A stretch of DNA of 64,000 bases from Serpula lacrymans var. lacrymans S7.9. Its lineage: Eukaryota; Basidiomycota; Agaricomycetes; Boletales; Serpulaceae. The notes under the pieces were generated by a model, which worked only from the letters and a program-made list of their open reading frames with translations, was not told the origin of the DNA and did not search any database. Location of the stretch: positions 744,001-808,000 of the forward strand of contig NW_006763303.1 of assembly GCF_000218685.1 (NCBI RefSeq), in the 5' to 3' direction. The position numbers were made by a program, and so were the translations under genes. This document shows positions 20,572 through 32,346 of the stretch, piece by piece; position 1 is the stretch's first letter, and each line of letters opens with the position of its first letter.

Positions 20572-23500
20572 ATGTCTCCTCAACAGGATGCAGACTTCCA
20601 CCCCAGGTTCAGACAAAGGTCTAACACAAACTCGTTTGCCTCTTTCCCTTGGCGTAGAAACAGAGTCGAGACAACATCATCATCGCCTCCAGTCACGCAG
20701 CCCATTCCGTTATCCTTTGAAGCTCTCATCGAGGCGTTAACCCCGCCAGCAGTTCCAAGCTTGAATCATGCGCGCTCGCTGGCTGTCGCACTTGTCAAGC
20801 ATTCCCCATTGCCAAGGCCAGCTACCTTAAACCCCGTCGTGGCCTCACTATGTGCGGTCGATTCTCCTTCGCCTTTGCAGATAGCCGGCTACGACATTAT
20901 GTCCACGTATTGGGAAAGGCACGAATCAAAGCTTGCCACAGCAGATCGGCTTGCATACTTCACTCTGTTCCTCAAGCCTACTACAGCCTGGTCTCAGGAA
21001 TTATGGGAACCTCGCTTCAAAGCATTACGTGCCCTCACAAAATCGGGAGCTGACATCGCAGGAAATGAGTTGTCTCTTCTTCACGTCCTCAAAACGTGGA
21101 TATCAGGCGCATGTGATGGTTTGACCTCGGCCAGTACCATCGATCAGATTGAGCGAACAGAGCGAGAACGGAGTTTCGAAACTCTTACTTCTTTCCTTGC
21201 TACAATTCTGGAGACCTCTGAAATAGTAGCACGGGTCTCAGATGATGAGCTTGCAAGTGTGCTGCAGTTTTACGCGGATTTGGTCGTACAAGCCCTGGAT
21301 GTCCCAACGGAGGTCGTAACTTCAGAACCGATGGCATTGTCATCTTCACTCCCCCATGCTGAACCACCATTGGGCACAGGAGTCCCCCTCCCAAGACCTC
21401 CATTTGGTAATCACCGGCGTCACCCCTCGTCATTATCCATCCAATCAACTCCTATATCCACCCCACCCAAACACCCTGCCGATTCCATCGTCACTGTATA
21501 TCTCAATCACCTGTCTTCTCAGCTCAAAACCCTGACACCCAAATCCCTTACACTCATTCTGCCTATTCTCTTTCGTGCACAGGCGTTCTTTGCTTCGCCC
21601 TTACCTCGTTTGTCTATCAGTCAGAAACCTCATGGGCTCCCACCTATTGAGGAAAGGCTCCAAAAGATACTTAATTCATTGTTCATGGGGCCATATTCGA
21701 CCACTTGCATGATTATTCTAAAACGTCACTTGTTTCCTCCGAGTGACGCTGAAGAGGATATGCAATCATCAATCATCCTCTCCACAGGCGCTCACAGAAC
21801 TCTTCGCAACAACATTCGGCGAGGCCTATTCAGCAAGCTAGCTAGAGCCTACATATCGAGGTCGAGCTCGATGTCATACACCTCGTCTGGTGCTCCTGGG
21901 CATATGGACCTCGAACGTGAAGTCATGGAAAGTGCTTGGTCCAAGGACGAGATCTCAGGTTGGGACCATGCTAGGCTCGGACGCGTTCTTTGCAAAGCCG
22001 TTGAGGCTTGGGTGGGCTTCCATGCAGTCGATGATGTATACGATCCAGGAACAGAAAGAATCATGGATGAGGCGGCAGGGACTTTGAGAGACATATTCCA
22101 GGAATTAGACGAGAGAGAAGAGAGCGCAGACATGGATGAAGAAGAGGCCATTGTCACCGGGGGGATACTTCATCAACTCGCTAACTTCATCCGCCCATTC
22201 AAGTAAGCTTTTACCTTATTTTTCGATATATGTGGAAGATATGCTGGCAACTGATGTTACTTCAAGGAACCCAGACGGGACTCCTTTCATTATACCACTC
22301 TCCCAGCCATATGATGCGCCAAGCCCGTTCCTTCGCACGCTGTCGTCGCTTTTAGCCCGAGATCACTCCACTTACATGATGCCTTTGTTGTCATCCACAC
22401 TGCTATCGATTGCAGAACACCTCACTGATAGTGATACTGCAAAACTTCCTGCTGTAATGTTTGAACAGCACGATCTCTCTCCCGCATCTCCTGAATGGCT
22501 GAGTAACTGGAGAGGCATATTAGAAAATCGGATCTTATTCGGTCAAACACGAGCTATGACAAGAGTCGAAATCATAAAAGGACTACAGTCTGTCTACGAC
22601 TCTATAAAGGATATGCCCAAATATCGGGTGCCTCTTGCAGATTTGGTGTTCAAGTTCTGCAGGAAACAAGTGGAAGAGTCCCTAGAAGACTCGAACCAAT
22701 ATTGTGACATTATGTGGCGTATTTTGGGAGATGAGGTCGTCCTGCAGACTGTAGAAGAAACAAGCAAAGAGTCGCAGTCTTCTGATATTTCGAAATTCTC
22801 CACGCCCCAGGAAATGGTTGAACTTCTGTCGAAGGTTGCATCAGAAAGTTATGAAGAGGATGACGAAGATACTGCATCCGTACATACAGCGGATACACAC
22901 TCTACTCCTTTTGTATCCTTTTCCACCGGCCCTTCAGTATTCACCACTCCTATATTATCGAGGAAGCAGTCCGACTACCACGCGACCAATAAGGATAGAG
23001 ATTCAAACTTGCCGTCTGTGATGTCTATCTTAACATCTCTTACGGGCAATGCAACTCGATCTCAATCTCAGCAACCCATAGAGCAAGAAGAACATACTCC
23101 GGAGCCCATCACCTCACCTCCTGTGGAAATTTCTTTGCCTCGTGCAACCAGTGCTGTTGCAGCACTAATTAGTATTTTCAGTCAACTTGCGTTCACTCCC
23201 TTTGCTCTATCTAGTGCAAACCTTGACCTGGCCATTCAAATATACACTATCCTGGTGGAACTTCTTACTGAATCGAAGTGTTCCAGGGCACGCCTTGTCG
23301 TCTTACAGTTTCTAATGCGGTTGCGAGCGGATCGGGATCACAGGCTATATTTTGCGCAGGAACACTATGACTCGGACGGTCAAATCTTCACACTCGCTTC
23401 TCTTGTCGGTCGTGGTCCAGATGCTGCCAATCCAGGACAATCTCGCCCTGAGCCGACTAAGGGTTTCGCTGATGATACCGAGGAGTTCATCCTTCGCAAA

Positions 23501-26000
23501 CCCCGTGCTCGAGGCCCTCAAGAAAGAGATGGCCGGAGATCCTCCCGTGGAAGAGGAGCGAGGCCCTCGCAGTCAGCATCTAGTAGAAGTCGGTCCAGGG
23601 TACCTTTGCCAATATCGCCACCCGCTACGGCCACTTTTCATTCAAAACCCAAAGAAGCACTTTGGCGACTTCCAGAGTGTCTGCTATTTACGACAATTAA
23701 TGCAGATACTCCTAGCGAAGGTCTCATATCTTATGATCCAGATGGTCCTGATAAGCCTCACATCCTGCGGACTTCTTCGTATCTTTCGGCACTAACAAAC
23801 ATTTTGGAGAAGGAGAAAGATTGGGAAATACTGTCATATGTTCTATGTCACCTTTCGACACAGCTTGCGAACAAACACCTTTTCTGTGGACCGATATGTC
23901 GCGAACATATATCAGATCTTTTGAAGTCGCTGTGTTCTGGTATTGCAGGTGGGGAGCTAGCATCTCACGTGGAACGTTGGCCTTCGGGCTTGAAAGCGCG
24001 CGATGCTCACGGTCTGGCTTATCACATATTGTCTGTCCTCATCAGCTATCGGCGCTGTTATGATGTCGCCCTTCGTCATGCACTGGTGGACGTTTTACGC
24101 GAGGGCCTGAATGGACAGCCGTCTACGATTATCTGCTGTCTTCATGCCTTGTCCCTATCGGCCTTCGAACTTCTTCCTTCTTTGAAACGATGCACGCCTA
24201 TGATATTAGAGAAACTCTCCCAAATTATGTCCAATCCTGACATGGCCGTGCATATTCTCAGCTTCCTCAGCATAGTCGGTTCTCTTAGAGAATTACATGC
24301 CAATTTCAGAGAAGAAGACTATAAGATGGTATTTGGTGTTGCACTTCAATATCTACAACATCATAATCGACCGGGTGCTGCACCTGCTATATCCTGGGCG
24401 CTTTCGCAGCATGTGCGTATGATATCTTTCTACGTGGTTTACGTGTGGTTCCTGGCCGTGAAGCAACCCGATAGACCTCGTCATATCCCCTACATCACTC
24501 GACAACTTCTCCTTGCCAATGAAGGGAGGCCGGATATCGATGAGCCGACGGAAGTATGCTTTGACTGGCTTGCGAGATACACATACGCGAGCGCCGACCC
24601 CCGACCCGCGAATTCTGTGCTAGGCGATATTATAATGAACCCTAGTGCATCATCATCAGAAGCCGTTCTTGGTGAAAAGACATGGCTTGTAGGAAACTCT
24701 GTCGTGACTATACGGGCGCTCGCGAGACTGGGTTGGTTTGAGGTACTCTCTCGTCGCCCTTCGGGCTTCACAAAATTCTTGTGTAAACTCGAGAACGTTC
24801 CTCTTGTTGGGCCGGGTGATGCTGATCCGGACACGGTATCTATTCCTGCTGGCCTGGTGATGGAACGTGATGTATCGAGACCAGAGGCTCCATCTACTAC
24901 AGATAGTCCTTTGGGAGTGGTTCAAGAAAACCAAACCAGCAAGGCGAGGAGTGCAATTTTTTTGTGTTAAAATTGCGTACTGACGATCTTATCAGGAGAC
25001 AGCGGAAACAATTGTTCTTCCCCCTTATGATAATGACCTTTCTCCTCCTGATGCTGTAACAGGCTATGTATGGAGTGGTAGTGCGCCATCGCAACGACGG
25101 AAACATGTCACCCTGGACCCGTCTTTCTTTGCGCTACAGCTCTCACCCTATCCAGATCCTTTCAGGTCTTCGCAGAACCAGCGGGTCGTTAGTGGTTCAT
25201 CAACGTTGCCAAATTTCTTCCGTAGTCTGGACCGAATACCTGTCATAGATACGCACAAGTTGGGTATCATGTACGTGGCACCTGGTCAAACCGACGAGCT
25301 CGATATTCTCCGTAACACACATGGTTCGCCAGCGTATACGCGGTTCTTGGAAGGCATTGGGCGACTCATCAATTTACGAGGTCAGGCCGATGTTTATGCA
25401 GGGGGCCTGAATCCAGATGAGGATGGAGAATACGCGTATGCCTGGTGGGATGATATAGGTCAAATCCTGTACCATACTGCGACGATGATGCCTACCCATC
25501 CTGACGATCAGTATTGCATCAACAAAAAGCGTCATATTGGCAATGATTATGTTCGCATCGTCTGGAATGATTCAGGCCGACCCTACCGTTTTGATACCCT
25601 GGCCACTCAATTCCAGTTTGTCAATATAGTTGTCGAACCTCATTCCCTCGGCGCAATTGCTGCCTTTTCCAACAACCTGCATGAAAACGAGTTTTTCAAG
25701 GTCACAGTGCAACGTGCCCCTGGAATGAAAGAGTTTGCCCCCATCGGAAATTTTAAACTTATATCCGCAAAAAACCTGCCGTTTTTAGTGAGACAAATGA
25801 GCCTTTTGGCTGATTGGTTCGCCTCGGTTTTTGAGAGAACCGAACGGGACACTGCCGAAGTCGAGGTTATCACCAACTGGCGATCAAGGTTACAGGCAAT
25901 TCAACGCTTTGGGAAGCAGATACCACTGCCAGACGTCGCGGAGGTGGTGGATGGCGTCATGGGACAAGAGTCTTTCCGCAATTTTACGACATCTTATTGA
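20572..26000 (+). CDS. tsc2: Tuberin (TSC2) homologue, Rheb GTPase-activating protein
   Basis: GAP subunit of the TSC complex, which switches off the GTPase Rheb and so restrains TORC1 at the vacuole/lysosome. Model: exons 20572-22202, 22267-24950 and 25003-26000 give one frame of 1,770 residues, close to human tuberin (1,807). The first two exons encode a long helical, HEAT-like region with a Ser/Thr-rich low-complexity stretch around residues 255-300. The last exon encodes the Rap/Ran-GAP domain: HKLGIMYV, then NKKRHIGNDYVRIVWNDS, with the catalytic Asn-thumb residue at about position 1619. The start is the first ATG of a frame that is open throughout. A second splice choice exists at 24995 but breaks the frame. 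TSC1, the partner, is not in this window. Confidence 0.93.
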
Positions 26001-26186
26001 TACGCACGATTGTATCCAAAAGTACAACGTGTATGAAATGGGACTCATGACTTACGTTGCATTCTGTAATCACTTTCTTTGTGTATCCATCGCTGGAATT
26101 TCGTTTCGTGACTTCATTTCACGATCTTACTGTATGCAGTGAAAATGTATTGTAATAAAAGAAGTTCAGAGTACACAACGCATACA

Positions 26187-29063
26187 TCATGTTAAATCAA
26201 TAATATCTGCGTCAGATATTGGAATACTGCAATTCGAAGTCGGTTGTATGGATGATGATTTGGGTCTGGAAGGGACATGCTTACTGGCCTGTTGAGACGC
26301 AGTATCGACAGTAGTTCGTGCTTTTGCCCTAGCAGCTAATAAGGGAGCTAGGACCTTGGCAGGTCTCAGCGGAGACGAATCAGAGTCACTGGAAATCTCG
26401 ATCACGTCAAGAGACATGGCTAGTGTTTTTGTGGGCTTTGGCGAACCATTGCGGAGGGTGGTCAATTTCTCAAAGTTATCACCTGTGATTTCTCCCCCTA
26501 TCGACTGGCTGCGAGGAGAAACGTGTTTGGGGCTTTTCTTAGGAGATTTCGTTATATGAGAAGAGTAAGTCTCGGACTCGGTGGGGCTCAGAGATTTCTT
26601 CCGTCGACGTTGGGGTTGGGGTTGACTGTCGGGGAGAGGGGATGGATTGGATGGACTGGACGAGGACTCCACAAACGGATCCTCTAGGCCCTTCCTCCTG
26701 GCTTTACTCCCTGGTTCCATAGCGAAAGGCATTGGAAAAGGTCGAGGCGCGAGGCGCTGCGGACGGATCACAGGCAACTCGTGGTCACTCGGATTGTCCT
26801 CACTTTCAGAAGATAACAGTATGTCTTTGAGTCTTGATTTTCTTGAATTGATCACAACCGTGGGTGGTGGATCATATTCTAATCTCTGGGTTTTGCTTGG
26901 GGGTTTCTTGGGAGCAGATTTCATTAACGAGGATGAGGATGCGGAAGGAGCATTGATATTGTTATTTGTGTCTTTGGATGCTGAAAGGGGCTGTTTGGTC
27001 TTCGTAGCAGGTTTGGTTGTCGCATAGAAGTCTTTCACGGTTGCCTTCCTTCCTTCCGCAGGGTCCTCTCCACAATCAAGATCTATCCATTCATATTCTT
27101 CATTATTCTGAGCTACCTTCCGGCCTTTCGTAACTTTCTTGACTTTGGGTGGAGCCTTGGATGAAGACGACTCGCTTTCTTCAAGGACGGGAGCGTCATT
27201 CTTCTTCTTACCACCTGCTTTTTTCCTTGGGGCCGCACTGCTTTTGCCTAGCTTTTTAGCCAGCTTTCGCTCTTGAATCTCATCAAACGCCTTCGTTAGA
27301 TGAGGCTCCACCATCCTCACCATACAAGCAGGCATCCATATTCTTATATGACTGTCTGGGAAAGGAGGAGGTTTCTTAGTCTTAGCCTTGCGTTTGCTAG
27401 AGTCGTCGTCGTCGTCGTCTTCATCGCCATCGCTTTCACTGTCCTCGTAAACGTCATCGGCTTCGATAGGGGGCCGTATACCTTTGACTCCAGCTTCGCT
27501 CAGGCGAACAAGCTGTGCAGGAGCAACTTCGAGGCGATACTCGAGGATCCCATCCGTTGAGGCATGTGCTCGTGAGGAGTGAATTTTGACAATGAGAGGA
27601 TTTTCGTCTTCGTCGTCGTCGTCGCTATCAGATGCGTCTACTGACTTTGGTGTATCAAGCTTCAGTGAAGCAAAGTATTTAGTTATCATCTTCGATGGTG
27701 TGCCAACTGTGGTGACACGTTGTATACCGTTTTTCTTCTTCATTTCTGGCGTTGTCGGCACAGTCACACTCTTCTGCTTCTTCTTATCAAGATCTATAGC
27801 CGCGCGTCGCAGAATACGTAGCACAACTGACGGCCATAGCACAGTTCTAAATCGTTTGATGATTATATCCTTGACTCCCCACTCGAAATAGAGCTCGCAA
27901 AGGCCTGCCACTTTCCCAAGGTCCGGCTCACGATCCCAGTCGACCATATTCTGGTTTCTCCCAGGTTTTCCTTCTGTTTCAGAAGTGATAGGGTTGGTGT
28001 AAGACAGTAAGATGTCAATATCAGGAAAGTCTTCGGGTAATTTTTTGGCCAGCGCAGGCTTCTTGGAGCCAATAAGACCTTTCGAATTAGTGCGCAGTTC
28101 TTGCCTTATATCATCTCTCCATGTAGAAAGGAAGCCAGGAAGCTCGTCTCGCGACAGTTCCTGCGATGCTTTGAGTAAGGTATCGCCAAACCCACAGCGA
28201 GCGAGTCCTGCTGCAATGAGTCTTCCACATCCCGTCACTCCTGCTTGATGGTAATCTCCGCCACTAAGAAGTCCAATTAGGATCACTCCACCACGAGTGA
28301 GCTCGATATCTGGATGCGAAGTCAAGTCCGCAGCTTTGTATACTACTACGTGGTTGCCGTCATCTCTGCCATCAGAATTCTTTACAGGATTGGCACGATT
28401 TCCAGAAAGTGTATTACTTGGGCTGTAAAATGACACCGAAATGAAGGAATATGTGAGCATGAAGGATTGTATCTTACTTGCGAATGACCATCATGGCACC
28501 AAACAAAAAGTTGTCCACATCGTCAGAAAGAACCGCGTCAATGACCCCAATGCGATTCAAATATGCAAGCTCAGCCTCGGCTTCTCCAGGTGCCTATCAT
28601 CGATACATGATTAACTCGCTAAATAGGGGAATGAACATAGCCATACAGTTCTCCATTCGAAACCAAATGCTTCGATGATATTCTTCATTCCCGTCGTAAG
28701 CCAGTGACTATTTCCACTGACGCGTTTCCCTCGTTTAACAGATGGTCTCTTTGGTCCATCGAACACAAAGAGGGGTAGAAACGGTGTTGTCATTAGCCTG
28801 CAGCATCGAAAGAAAAGCGTGCGCAGTTCTGGGTTTTCGCCCTCCTTTCCATAAGCAGCGTGAAAGAACCATATACTTGCATCGATTCCAATACGAAATC
28901 CGCGTTTGCCGTCTGGATTTAATTCGAAACCCTCAGTTACAGCAAGGTGTGTCAAGGATCGAACCTTTCCGGCAGGACGAAGCACCTGTCGTCGAAGAAA
29001 TATCAGCTTTGCATATCTCAAGATTGACAGATACCTTACATCCCATAAGCCAGCAACGCCCAT
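26187..29063 (-). CDS. gen1: XPG/Rad2-family Holliday-junction resolvase, GEN1/Yen1 type
   Basis: A structure-specific 5' nuclease that cuts Holliday junctions and replication intermediates in the nucleus. Exons 29063-29040, 28985-28647, 28593-28478 and 28422-26187 give 904 residues. The XPG-N region starts MGVAGLWD and has IGIDASIWFFH and LFVFDGP. XPG-I has APGEAEAELAYLN and LSDDVDNFLFG, supplying the metal-binding acidic residues. A helix-hairpin-helix follows (GLLSGGDYHQAGVTGCG). MGV rather than MGI at the start and the large C-terminal extension favour GEN1/Yen1 over FEN1 or EXO1. The C-terminal ~500 residues are Ser/Lys/Pro-rich and disordered, with acidic runs and KKxR clusters, plausible sites for cell-cycle phosphorylation and nuclear import. 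It converges with tsc2, with about 190 bp between stops. Confidence 0.9.
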
Positions 29064-29591
29064 GTTTTACCTAGATATTAGCACTAGATGGTCAAACACG
29101 AGAAGCAAATGAAACTTGAATGATAGCCGTGTTGTGACGGAGCTCCTATATGTGACACTAAAACACAACCAGTCACATCATGTGATCGTGTTCGTTACGT
29201 TCAGCACGCGACGCGTCAATATAAAAACATTAGGGTTAACGTTGCACGATGTTACAAGTGAGAGGAATTCAAGGTCCAGTTTTACACCTACCGTTACAAT
29301 AAAACAAACCAGGAATATGAGGGTAAAGCATACACAACGATATCTGACTCCAGTCCCATCAGGATCTTCAACTAGTACACTCAGGCTGCATTAGTGAATT
29401 AGCAGCAAACTCATAATCTGGAGGGTGTTAAAGGCCAATGGTTTGTGAATAACGCGCATAATAATCTGTCTCGCTTCACCTCGATCTGCTTGGTGATATT
29501 TTGCTATCCCAGTCAACTGGCCCTCTTCCACGTCTTGCCCCAGCCCAATACAAATTTGATGTCTTTGAATAGAAAGAGTCTACAAGATAAA

Positions 29592-30231
29592 TCATTCAGC
29601 ACAGTTTATCGCAGAAGATATAGTGGAAAATATCCGGACAAGGAGTGTTTGCTGCTTCTGCACAATCTCATCTACGATCTTCCTTTTCTTATCTTCCAGC
29701 ACCGCGTAATTCAACAGGAAATCGTCGTATAATGCGTCGCTTTTATCAAATAGTGTGAGTTTTGAATATATGGACATATGCGTCATAGCAAGGAATAATC
29801 AGTTTACGAACATGCTCTCTATGATCCCCTCGACCTCGCGTTGCCTTGATTTCAGCTAAAACGAGGATATGTAAGGAGAGAGAAAATATCCTTCAGATTT
29901 GACAAACGCATTTATTAAGCTCATCTTGGGTGCTTTGAAGAGCCTTGGTTTCTCTAGCTTTCATCTGCTTCTCCCAGGTCGCTGTGCGCATAAATTAACT
30001 CGAATAATAACATATGCTTAATATAATAGGTCGTACCTTTGAACTCCTGCGCAGCAGCAGCAAACAACCTAAGGACTCCTTAGGACGCGCATTGCCTGAC
30101 AATTTAGATGAAGCATACTCATCGTTAGCATGATCGTCTGAGCTTGCAGAATGTTGAGAAGGTATTTCTTCCTCTTCCTCTTCGCTGTATTCTTCGTTAT
30201 CAGCCTTCCTCTTGTTCTGATTTTTTGGCAT
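29592..30231 (-). CDS. Small acidic/coiled-coil protein, model uncertain
   Basis: I do not recognise this gene. The first exon starts at ATG 30231 with a Lys-rich then strongly acidic N-terminus (NEEYSEEEEEEIPSQHS). Later exons encode TWEKQMKARETKALQSTQDE (near 29980-29910), then a Lys/Arg segment, then LFDKSDALYDDFLLNYAVLE and KKRKIVDEIVQKQQ, ending at 29592. The middle and end look like a coiled coil. The join between exon 1 and the next exon is not settled: the frame changes at a 17-bp palindrome near 30076, and either a GTTGTT or a GTTCAA donor would restore it. Neighbouring genes give no hint of role. Confidence 0.45.
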
Positions 30232-30505
30232 TGAGAAAGTTTGGAGTATCTGTGTATCTGTGAAATGGGAGGGGGGCTATCGAACTTGATGTCAAAACGC
30301 CGCGATACTAAGTGACACGATGGTAACATGGTACGATGTCACTAAACGGTCACATACAATACACCGTTGGTAAGAATAAGAATAAGTACACTGCAGGGTG
30401 CGTGCTAATCGACAAGATAATAGCTACCAAAAAATACATCAACGAATCCAACCAAAAATACAGACATTACACACACAAATATCGAAACAGATTCATAGAC
30501 CATCA

Positions 30506-32072
30506 TCAATCACCTTGCTTCGAAGTAATCCAATATCTCGTACAAACCAGCATACTACGTGGGGAGTCTACAGAGGAAAAATCCCTCTCAATTTCAGAAG
30601 ATAGGTCACTTTTCATCGAAGAGGAAAGTATGATTGTATGCCATGGTGGCCATATGTATACCTCCCGGCCCGGTTCAAAGTCTCTGACAGCGTGGTCGTT
30701 CCCGAGAGTGGAGAACGAAACGATGTACGTCGTATCCACCAAGTCGTTGGTAGTGTTCTTTCGACAAGTCAAGCGGCACAATGCAAGCAGTGGAAGAACG
30801 CCTGGTCGACCTGGTGTATGCCCCTGGTGAAGAAGCTTCATGATCGACAGGCGAAAATCAGAGACAACTCTCTTATTCAACTCATTCTCCTGTTCTTTCT
30901 TCCGCTTCCAAAGAGTTTGGCTAGTTTTAGATAATGAAAATATGTAATCCGCTTGCTGAGCCAAGCCGCCCCTGTCGCGTACACGATAAATAAATATTAC
31001 ACCGTAGAGTTTGAAAAAGGACTGACTCGACAAATTTCGAACCCTTCGCACGGGACTTTTTGCTTGGGCTAATGCCAACGCCTCTCAGCAACTCACGGTC
31101 AACAGATGATGTATAGGTATGGCCATGTTGCTGAAGGAAAATAGACAGAAGCTCCGCATTTCCACCTTCCTTGGTCGGATCAGTCACTTGGGCGACCTTG
31201 GTTGTGAGTATAGTCTTCATGTTTTTCTGTGGTGACGCTGGAGCCACAGGCCTTTCAGGGGCAACGAGAGCTTTGAGTGGGATGACAGGCTTGTCGGTGG
31301 GTATGTTAGGCATAGAAGGCGGTTTAAGGGGGTGTTTTTCTTTCGTGGTTGGAGGGGGTAGATTGAAGTTTGGCTGAAATATTGATATCGTCGTCTTCCG
31401 TCTTGAACTCTCAGCTTCATCTGCAACAGCGACTACAGGACGTGGTTTTGATTGGGATCCCTCTACACTACCTGCTGCTCCAAATTTGGCCACTTGTGGA
31501 ACAAGAGCGAGAATCGAACTACCCGTACCCTGCTTTTCACCATTATTACGAAGAGGCGGTTGCACGCGAGGAGGATGAAGTAGGAATTTCGGCTTGGAGC
31601 GCAAACTAGGTTGGCGATGTTTCTCTATGTCTTTTGACGCCGAAGACGTCGCACCACTAGTAGGCGCATCTAAGTCTGCAAAAGTACTCTTGATTTGGTT
31701 CGGGCGATGAAACGAAACCGGCGGTTTGGGGTGTCGACCAAGCTTTTGATGGTTTCCCGGGTTTTTTGATGTCACATCACCAGGCACTACATCTTCAAAA
31801 GTACTTGTGGAAGGAGGTACTGGCCGTCGAGCTGCTGCTGCTGCCTTGGGCAGAGCGTTCGTCTCAAATGCAGATATAAACGCTTTGGCACGTCCTGAGG
31901 GCTTGGACGGCGGCTTCGCTGCTTTTTCAAACCCATCTGGGCCATTAAGACGTGGCCTTTTTACTCTGCGTTGTTCCTAACTCGTAGAATGAGCGACCAT
32001 GACTCGAAACTTTGGTTAATAAAGCTGTTCGATGCTCACTTCTGGTTCTCCTCGACTCGTAGCCTTATCCAT
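30506..32072 (-). CDS. Uncharacterised 482-residue protein
   Basis: Exons 32072-32040, 31976-31027 and 30971-30506 close to a single frame of 482 codons. The start MDKATSRGEPE is a short exon with a clean GTGAGC donor. Residues ~10-270 are low complexity, rich in Pro, Lys and Ser. After that comes an ordered region: LLSIFLQQHGHTYTSSVDREL, then GVGISPSKKSRAKGSKFVEGG, helices with LWKRKKEQENEL, and a C-terminal part with a GREVYIWPPWHTI motif that recalls an OB-fold-like strand pair. The GxxPSKKSRxKGxKFV segment looks conserved and positively charged. I recognise no named family. It lies head to head with the glycosidase gene, with 274 bp between start codons. Confidence 0.65.
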
Positions 32073-32346
32073 GGCATGTGCTAAAGATTGATGATAAAAA
32101 TAAATCAGTACCAAATGTGAAGCGAAACAGATCAACTTGAACTAACTTACTTGCTGGTAACTAGAAGACTCACCGGCCGGGTCCTCGCGATAAAGAACAA
32201 GCTGAATCATTTCAAGCGTAAAGCCGTGCCACCCGGCTCACTCGGCCCGGAATCAGTTCACAACTCCGCGCATCACCTGAAGTCATAACTTACAGGGGTC
32301 TGACTCTGACATCGAATCCCATCCGCATTATTGTTACTTTCAAGAA

